NCBI GenBank assembly: GCA_937944975.1
Contig: CALEBF010000010.1
Coordinates: 1-53,690, forward strand
Direction of reading: 5' to 3'
DNA: 53,690 nt
Origin: an uncultured Mycoplasmatota bacterium
Lineage (GTDB): Bacteria > Bacillota_I > Bacilli_A > RF39 > UBA660
The notes under the pieces were generated by a model. It was given only the letters and a program-made list of their open reading frames with translations. It did not search any database and was not told where the DNA came from. The position numbers and the translations under genes are program-made. Below, one piece after another: positions 48,373-53,690 of the stretch (position 1 is its first letter; each line of letters opens with the position of its first letter).

Positions 48373-48378
48373 TATAAT
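48370..48378 (+). promoter_or_regulatory. mbl promoter (extended -10)
   Basis: TGATATAAT gives a perfect -10 with TG extension, starting in the stop codon of spoIIID. Confidence 0.55.
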
Positions 48379-48412
48379 GTGTACTAGGAAATGTAGAAAT
48401 GAGGTAGATAGC

Positions 48413-49402
48413 ATGTTTGCAAAAGATATTGGAATCGACTTAGGTACTGCTAATGTATTAATATATATCAAAGGACAAGGAATTGTTCTAAATGAACCAA
48501 GCGTTGTCGCTATGGATTCTGAGACGAAAAAAGTACTCGCTGTAGGAACAGAAGCCCGTGAAATGTTGGGAAGAACACCTGGTAGAGTACAAGCAATTCG
48601 TCCGATGAAAGATGGAGTCATTGCTGATTTTAACGTAACGGAAGTCATGCTAAATCATTTTATTCGTAAAGTGAATGGAAAAAGTTTATTCTCTAGACCT
48701 CGTATTTTAATTTGCTGTCCATCCAATATTACACAAGTCGAAAAAAATGCTATAAAAGAAGCAGCAGAAAGAACTGGTGCGAAAAAAGTATTTTTGGAAG
48801 ACGAACCAAAGGTAGCAGCTGTCGGAGCAGGAATGGATATTTCTAAACCAAGTGGAAACATGGTAATTGATATCGGTGGAGGTACGACAGATATTGCAAT
48901 CTTATCACTCGGAGGAATCGTAACGAGTACGTCTGTAAAAGTTGCAGGAAATACCTTTGATGCAGATATTATGAAATATATTAAAGATAAATATAAATTA
49001 TTAATTGGAGATCGTACAGCAGAAGAAATTAAACTAACGATTGGTAATGTATTTCCAGATGATAAAATTGAAAAGATGGAAGTACGTGGAAGAGATCTTG
49101 TGACAGGTCTTCCTCATACGATTACACTTTCAAGTGACGAAGTGGAAGAAGCTTTACGAGAAAGCATCTATATGTTAGTACATCAAGCCAAGAATGTGTT
49201 AGAACAGACACCACCAGAATTATCTGCAGATATTATCGATAAAGGAATCGTATTAACAGGTGGTGGTGCTTTAATCAAAGGATTTGACCAATTATTAGCA
49301 CATGAACTTAAAGTACCTGTATTTATCGCTGAAAGTCCACTGACATGTGTAGCAGAGGGAACAGGGGTATTACTAGATAATTTACAATTGATCAATCGAT
49401 AA
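48413..49402 (+). CDS. mbl: MreB-like cell-shape protein Mbl
   Basis: Actin-like cytoskeletal filament that guides cell-wall synthesis along the side wall. The 329 residues begin MFAKDIGIDLGTANVLIY with the phosphate-1 motif, then EDEPKVAAVGAGMDI, phosphate-2 MVIDIGGGTTDIAIL (near 155) and the adenosine motif GIVLTGGGALIKGF (near 283). The ending SPLTCVAEGTGVLLDN is usual. The MFAKDIG start and the position after spoIIID fit Mbl rather than MreB. ATGAGGTAG precedes the ATG at 48413. Confidence 0.93.
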   Translation: MFAKDIGIDLGTANVLIYIKGQGIVLNEPSVVAMDSETKKVLAVGTEAREMLGRTPGRVQAIRPMKDGVIADFNVTEVMLNHFIRKVNGKSLFSRPRILICCPSNITQVEKNAIKEAAERTGAKKVFLEDEPKVAAVGAGMDISKPSGNMVIDIGGGTTDIAILSLGGIVTSTSVKVAGNTFDADIMKYIKDKYKLLIGDRTAEEIKLTIGNVFPDDKIEKMEVRGRDLVTGLPHTITLSSDEVEEALRESIYMLVHQAKNVLEQTPPELSADIIDKGIVLTGGGALIKGFDQLLAHELKVPVFIAESPLTCVAEGTGVLLDNLQLINR

Positions 49403-49428
49403 AGATACAATACAGTATCTTTTTTTTA
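49401..49428 (+). terminator. mbl terminator
   Basis: AAGATAC and GTATCTT pair around AATACA, followed by a seven-base T tract. Confidence 0.8.
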
Positions 49429-49436
49429 TGAAAATA

Positions 49437-49445
49437 TGATATAAT
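49437..49445 (+). promoter_or_regulatory. tagO promoter (extended -10)
   Basis: TGATATAAT, 16 bases before the chosen start; an upstream ATG falls inside the hexamer, so the transcript starts after it. Confidence 0.55.
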
Positions 49446-49461
49446 GACATTGGTGAGTACT

Positions 49462-50631
49462 ATGAATCGAGAAATCATGACCCAAATCATTTTAATGGTA
49501 TCAACCACTTTCATCTTTGTGGCTTGTGTAACACCATTTGTAAAAAAGATTGCTCTTCATGTAGGAGCTGTCGATATGCCAAACGAGAGAAAAGTTCATA
49601 AAAAGCCAATGCCTCGATTAGGTGGGCTTGCAATCTATCTTGGCTTTTTATTAGGATATATGTGCTTTGGAACACATTCAGCGATGATGAATTCTATTTT
49701 AATTAGTAGTTTTATTATCGTATTAACAGGTGTTGTAGATGATATTAAACCTTTAAAGGCAAGTACAAAATTTATAGGACAATTGATTGCTTCTGCAATA
49801 ATTCCACTTTATGGAGGAATTCTGTTGCAAGACGTTAGTGCATTTGGTCTTTATTTGAACTTTGGAATTTTATCAGTTCCGATTACGATCTTTTTTATTC
49901 TAGGATGTATCAATTGTATTAACTTAATCGACGGATTAGATGGATTAGCATCCGGAATTAGTTCAATTTACTTTTTAACGATCGGAATTGTAGCAACAAT
50001 TCAAGGAAAATATGGATTAGACTTTGTTTTAACATTTGTTATGTTAGGTTCTACTTTAGGATTTTTACTTCATAACTTTAACCCAGCTTCCATCTTTATG
50101 GGAGACTCTGGTTCTATGTTTTTGGGACTTATCATAGCCGTTATTGCATTATTAGGATTTAAAAATGTGACGATGTCTTCGTTAATCATTCCACTTCTCG
50201 TATTAGCAATTCCAATCTTAGATACTTTATTTGCTATTTTGAGACGTATGTTAAAAGGTGAAAAAATTTCGAAACCAGATAAATTTCATATACATCATCA
50301 ATTGTTAAGAAGAAATTTCTCTCAGAGACAAACTGTTTTGATTATATATTTAATTGACTTATTATTTGCTTCCGCATCTATTATTTACGTTTTAAAAGAT
50401 GCGACATTAGGTTATATTATATATGGTATATTACTTGCAATCATTTTAACTTTTGTCTTTACGACAAGTATCGTATTTGATAATCAAACGATGAAAGAAA
50501 AGATAAAAGCATTTTTTCGAAGAAAAGAGAATGTTGAAGTAAAAGAAACACCAGAGAAAAAAACTCCAAGAAAGAAAAAAGATATCGAAGAGTTGAAAAA
50601 AACAAGAAGAACGAAAAAAGGACATAAGTAA
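49462..50631 (+). CDS. tagO: undecaprenyl-phosphate N-acetylglucosaminyl 1-phosphate transferase
   Basis: Membrane enzyme that starts wall teichoic acid or other undecaprenyl-linked polymers by moving GlcNAc-1-P from UDP-GlcNAc. The 389 residues have about eleven membrane segments. Active-site motifs are DMPNERKVHKKPMPRLGG (near 38), VVDDIKPL (near 92), CINCINLIDGLDGLASG (near 150), MGDSGSMFLG (near 215) and the HIHHQLLRR loop (near 275). A lysine-rich cytoplasmic tail of about 40 residues ends it. TTGGTGAGT precedes the ATG at 49462. Confidence 0.93.
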   Translation: MNREIMTQIILMVSTTFIFVACVTPFVKKIALHVGAVDMPNERKVHKKPMPRLGGLAIYLGFLLGYMCFGTHSAMMNSILISSFIIVLTGVVDDIKPLKASTKFIGQLIASAIIPLYGGILLQDVSAFGLYLNFGILSVPITIFFILGCINCINLIDGLDGLASGISSIYFLTIGIVATIQGKYGLDFVLTFVMLGSTLGFLLHNFNPASIFMGDSGSMFLGLIIAVIALLGFKNVTMSSLIIPLLVLAIPILDTLFAILRRMLKGEKISKPDKFHIHHQLLRRNFSQRQTVLIIYLIDLLFASASIIYVLKDATLGYIIYGILLAIILTFVFTTSIVFDNQTMKEKIKAFFRRKENVEVKETPEKKTPRKKKDIEELKKTRRTKKGHK

Positions 50632-50644
50632 CATGTCCTTTTTT
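50614..50644 (+). terminator. tagO terminator
   Basis: AAAAAAGGACAT and ATGTCCTTTTTT form a perfect 12-bp stem with a seven-base loop that includes the stop codon. Confidence 0.85.
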
Positions 50645-50688
50645 GTTTGAAATAGGAAAAAAGTGCCATACTAATACTGGTGATAAAA

Positions 50689-51426
50689 ATGCTTGAAAAT
50701 TTTCTAAATACGGACTGGATAGAAGTATACGATGTCGTGATACGCAGTTTATTATCCCTAATTACTTTATTTTTGATTACAAAGTTATTAGGAAAAAAAC
50801 AAGTATCACAGCTGAGTCTTTTCGATTATGTCATAGGAATTTCTATTGGTAATTTTGCAGCAGAGATGACGATTAATATTGAATCTCAATATATGAATGG
50901 AATTGCAGCGGTTTTAGTGTTTGGCTTGGTTGCTTATTTCGTAAGTATCGTCACGATGAAAAGTATCGTATTACGACGTTATTTTATGGGAGTTCCGACG
51001 ATTTTAATTCAACACGGAGAACTAATCGAAAAAAATTTGAAAAAGGTAAAGTTCGACATGAATGATCTACTAGAACAATGTAGAACAAATGGTTATTTTG
51101 ATATAAGTGAAATAGAATATGCAATTATGGAATGTAATGGAACTCTGAGTATCTTACCAAAAGGAGAATATAAGCCAGTGACGATGAAAGATATGCAGTT
51201 AAAAGCACAACCACAGGGATTGTGCGCAAATGTCATTATCGATGGTAAGATCATGAAGAAAAACTTGTACAATATAAATAAAGATGAAGAATGGTTGAAA
51301 CAACAATTAAAAGTAAAAGGATTTAAAAAGCCTGATCATATCATGCTTGCAACAGTCGACAATAACGAAAAATTAACGATTTATCACAAGCATAAGGAGA
51401 TTCAATCAAAAGATGTATTAGAATAA
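50689..51426 (+). CDS. DUF421 membrane protein (YetF-like)
   Basis: A 245-residue protein with three N-terminal membrane helices (about 15-35, 42-60, 73-93) and a cytoplasmic YetF domain. Typical marks are FDYVIGISIGNFAAE (near 48), VPTILIQHGELIEKNLKKVKF (near 110, in two parts), and MNDLLEQCRTNGYFDISEIEYAIME (split as LLEQCRTNGYFDI and SEIEYAIME). In Bacillus several of these (YetF, YdfS and YrbG among them) sit in the spore membrane or confer heat resistance to spores. The ATG at 50689 follows GGTGATAA; a GTG three codons earlier is possible. Confidence 0.87.
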   Translation: MLENFLNTDWIEVYDVVIRSLLSLITLFLITKLLGKKQVSQLSLFDYVIGISIGNFAAEMTINIESQYMNGIAAVLVFGLVAYFVSIVTMKSIVLRRYFMGVPTILIQHGELIEKNLKKVKFDMNDLLEQCRTNGYFDISEIEYAIMECNGTLSILPKGEYKPVTMKDMQLKAQPQGLCANVIIDGKIMKKNLYNINKDEEWLKQQLKVKGFKKPDHIMLATVDNNEKLTIYHKHKEIQSKDVLE

Positions 51427-51452
51427 AAAAACAAGATATCAATGATCTTGTT
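51425..51452 (-). terminator. Xre gene terminator
   Basis: On the minus strand AACAAGAT and ATCTTGTT pair around a seven-base loop holding the stop codon, followed by a T tract. Confidence 0.75.
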
Positions 51453-51675
51453 CCAATAGATGTATCACAGAAACATTTAGTACCTGTGCGATTTTAGAAA
51501 GTGTTTCGATAGAAATGGATTTCTTTGGATTTCCACTTTCTAGCTGTTTGATCAAGTCGTGAGAAATTCCAACCGCATCGGCAAGTTGTATATCGGAAAG
51601 ATTTTTTAAATTGCGATATTTGACAATGTTATTTCCAAGGACTGTATAAATTTTTGGCATTGTTATTTTTTTCAT
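51439..51675 (-). CDS. small Xre-type transcription regulator
   Basis: A 78-residue DNA-binding protein made almost wholly of a Cro/C1-type helix-turn-helix. LGNNIVKYRNLKNLSDIQLA (near 15), DAVGISHDLIKQLESGN and IETLSKIAQVLNVSVIHLLE are the five helices. The ATG at 51675 follows GGGTGAAAG; an upstream ATG at 51696 has no binding site, and one at 51660 is possible. It stands alone and divergent from typA. Target unknown; such single-domain forms usually repress their own gene or a neighbour. Confidence 0.8.
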   Translation of the reverse strand: MKKITMPKIYTVLGNNIVKYRNLKNLSDIQLADAVGISHDLIKQLESGNPKKSISIETLSKIAQVLNVSVIHLLEQDH

Positions 51676-51773
51676 ATCTTTCACCCATGCATTCAACTTC
51701 TAATTTTATTTTACATCAAAAGATGTTCATTTGCAAAGTAAGTTTTGAAGAAGTATGAGAAAGTAATATTTTG

Positions 51774-51803
51774 TTTACATCGAGCGATTAAATGTGATAT
51801 AAT
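51774..51803 (+). promoter_or_regulatory. typA promoter
   Basis: TTTACA (51774-51779), 18 bases, TATAAT (51798-51803) with TG extension (TGATATAAT). Confidence 0.75.
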
Positions 51804-51829
51804 ACTCCAGTCGAAGAGGAAGTGTATGT

Positions 51830-53635
51830 ATGAAAAAGATTAGAAATATTGCAATTATCGCCCATGTAGACCATGGAAAAACTACATTGGTGGATCAATT
51901 ATTAAAGATGTCAGGTACATTTAGAGATAACGAAGAAGTAACGTCTATGGATAGTAATGCAATCGAACAAGAAAGAGGAATTACGATATTAGCTAAAACG
52001 ACAGCAATCGATTATAAAGGATATCGTATCAATATTTTAGATACACCAGGACATGCTGACTTTGGTGGAGAAGTAGAGCGTATTATGAACATGGTAGATG
52101 GAGTTTTACTTGTAGTAGATGCTTATGAAGGTACGATGCCACAGACGAGATTCGTATTAAAGAAAGCATTAGAAGCAGGTGCTATTCCAATTGTCGTCGT
52201 AAATAAGATCGACAAACCATCAGCACGACCAGTTCAAGTTGTAGATGAAGTAATGGACTTATTTATCGAACTTGGAGCAGATTTAGAACAATTAGAATTC
52301 CCAGTTATCTATACTTCCGCTCTTGCTGGTACTTCAAGCTTAGATCCAGATATTGCAACACAAGAAAAAACTATGGATCCAATTTTAGATACGATCATCG
52401 ATTATATTCCAGCTCCAGATGTAGATGAAGAAGGTGGATTACAATTCCAACCAGCCTTATTAGATTATAACGACTTTGTCGGAAGAATTGGAATTGGACG
52501 TATCAAACGTGGAAAAGTAAAAGTAAATGAAATGGTAAGTTGTGTTCGTTTAGACGGATCAATCAAACAATTTAGGATTCAAAAAATGTTTGGATATTTA
52601 GGATTAAAAAGAATTGAAATTACCGAAGCAAGTGCTGGAGATATCGTTGCAATCGCAGGATTACCTGATATCGAAGTCGGAGAGACTGTATGTACGATCG
52701 GAAAAGAAGAGGCATTACCACTTCTCCGTATTGATGAACCAACATTACAAATGACGTTTGGAGTAAATACTTCTCCATTTGTAGGACGTGAAGGTAAAAT
52801 ATTAACTGCTCGTAAAATAGAAGAGAGACTTTTCAAAGAAACAGAACGTGATGTTAGTTTAAAAGTAACACCAAATGATAGCGAGTCATTCATCGTATCT
52901 GGTAGAGGAGAACTTCACTTATCTATTTTAATTGAAAATATGAGAAGAGAAGGGTTCGAATTACAAGTATCAAAACCTGAAGTTATCGTAAAAGAGATCG
53001 ATGGAGTAAAAATGGAACCATATGAAGATGTTCAAATCGACGTACCTGAAGAATATGTAGGAAGTGTGATTGAAGCACTTGGAAATCGTGAAGGAATTAT
53101 GGAAAATATGACGAATACTGATAATCAAGTTCGTCTACTTTATACAGTTCCATCTCGTGGCTTGATCGGATTTACAACAGAATTTATGACGATGACAAAG
53201 GGATACGGAATGTTAAGTCATACTTATAAAGAGTATCGAGTTATGGCATCTCACAATGTAGGTGAAAGAAAGCAAGGAGTTTTAGTATCCATGGAAAATG
53301 GAAAAGCAACTGCTTATGCACTTGGACAATTGGAAGATCGTGGAGTTATGTTTATAGAACCAGGAACAGAAGTATACGAAGGTATGATTGTAGGAGAACA
53401 TGCACACGATAACGATCTTGCTGTAAACGTTGTAAAAGGTAAGAAATTAACAAATACAAGAGCCTCTGGTAGTGATCACACTGTCGTATTAAAACGTCCA
53501 AGATTGATGACGTTAGAGACATGTTTAGATTATATTAACAGTGACGAATTAGTAGAGATTACACCAGCTGGATTCCGTTTAAGAAAAAAGATATTAGATA
53601 CAAACTTAAGAAAAAAAGCAGACGCTAGAAAGTAG
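51830..53635 (+). CDS. typA: ribosome-associated GTPase TypA/BipA
   Basis: Translational GTPase that helps large-subunit assembly and growth under stress or cold. The 601 residues carry G-domain motifs AHVDHGKTT (near 11), RGITILAK, DTPGHADFGGEVER and VVNKIDKP, then EF-G-like domains II, III and V. The ending has RLMTLETCLDYINSDELVEITP and FRLRKK, the BipA-specific C-terminus. AGAGGAAG precedes the ATG. A hairpin terminator closes the window. Confidence 0.96.
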   Translation: MKKIRNIAIIAHVDHGKTTLVDQLLKMSGTFRDNEEVTSMDSNAIEQERGITILAKTTAIDYKGYRINILDTPGHADFGGEVERIMNMVDGVLLVVDAYEGTMPQTRFVLKKALEAGAIPIVVVNKIDKPSARPVQVVDEVMDLFIELGADLEQLEFPVIYTSALAGTSSLDPDIATQEKTMDPILDTIIDYIPAPDVDEEGGLQFQPALLDYNDFVGRIGIGRIKRGKVKVNEMVSCVRLDGSIKQFRIQKMFGYLGLKRIEITEASAGDIVAIAGLPDIEVGETVCTIGKEEALPLLRIDEPTLQMTFGVNTSPFVGREGKILTARKIEERLFKETERDVSLKVTPNDSESFIVSGRGELHLSILIENMRREGFELQVSKPEVIVKEIDGVKMEPYEDVQIDVPEEYVGSVIEALGNREGIMENMTNTDNQVRLLYTVPSRGLIGFTTEFMTMTKGYGMLSHTYKEYRVMASHNVGERKQGVLVSMENGKATAYALGQLEDRGVMFIEPGTEVYEGMIVGEHAHDNDLAVNVVKGKKLTNTRASGSDHTVVLKRPRLMTLETCLDYINSDELVEITPAGFRLRKKILDTNLRKKADARK

Positions 53636-53649
53636 TGAAGTTGTAAGAT

Positions 53650-53683
53650 AAATGTAGACATAAAAAAAGTGTCTGCATTTTTT
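53650..53683 (+). terminator. typA terminator
   Basis: AAATGTAGACA and TGTCTGCATTT pair (one G-T) around TAAAAAAAG, followed by a T tract. Confidence 0.75.
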
Positions 53684-53690
53684 GTTATAA

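Overview
The window is the replication-origin region of a low-GC, AT-rich Gram-positive chromosome. Four sporulation genes (spoIIR, spoIID, spoIIQ, spoIIID), a Noc-type nucleoid occlusion gene next to rsmG, a ComK homologue, tagO, mbl and gene blocks in Bacillus-like order point to a spore-forming member of the class Bacilli (Bacillota). Gene content and AT-richness would fit the gut Erysipelotrichia-like lineages, but the species cannot be named from this sequence.

Layout. Bases 1-9345 hold two parS sites in tandem, then, all on the minus strand and reading away from the origin, dnaA, dnaN, a short comK-like gene, recF, gyrB and gyrA. DnaA-box clusters flank dnaA on both sides (7515-7687 and 9040-9235), giving a split origin as in Bacillus. 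To the right, on the plus strand, lie rpmH, rnpA, yidC, khpB(jag), an HD-domain gene, mnmE, a ZIP transporter, mnmG, rsmG and noc. The Noc protein carries an insertion-like linker of about 400 residues. The 10-mer TATTTCCCAA/TTGGGAAATA, which contains the half of the known Noc-binding site, occurs seven times between the origin and noc and was not seen elsewhere.

From 19 to 24.5 kb is a more variable stretch: a membrane-anchored GH25 lysozyme, two uncharacterised proteins, a minus-strand pair (amidoligase plus an atypical kinase-like protein), and a 661-base gap holding what looks like a decayed gene. From 24.5 to 32.3 kb are uvrB, a radical SAM protein, a small membrane protein, lgt, a thioredoxin reductase, an anchored exported protein on the minus strand, yvcK and whiA. 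From 32.4 to 38.5 kb is a dense run: a stand-alone DHH phosphoesterase (GdpP-like without its sensor half), rplI, dnaB, a LysM-G5-M23 endopeptidase, yycJ, rlmH and spoIIR. From 38.5 to 45.6 kb are an MntP-like protein, fba, murA, a GDSL-like protein that has lost its catalytic serine, a BI-1 family membrane protein, rpmE and two FemAB-type ligases. From 45.6 kb to the end come rpiB, a DUF1146 protein, spoIID, spoIIQ, spoIIID, mbl, tagO, a DUF421 protein, a small Xre regulator and typA.

Together the genes cover chromosome initiation and topology (dnaA, dnaN, recF, gyrAB, dnaB), chromosome organisation and division placement (parS, noc, whiA), tRNA and rRNA modification (mnmE, mnmG, rsmG, rlmH), envelope building (murA, tagO, mbl, lgt, FemAB pair, GH25, M23) and the early engulfment stage of sporulation. 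No tRNA, rRNA, insertion sequence, prophage or CRISPR array was found. The most unusual points are the long-linker Noc with its clustered half-sites, the C-terminally short ComK in the dnaN-recF interval, the amidoligase-kinase pair, and the two genes that have lost parts their families normally carry (DHH phosphoesterase and GDSL-like protein).
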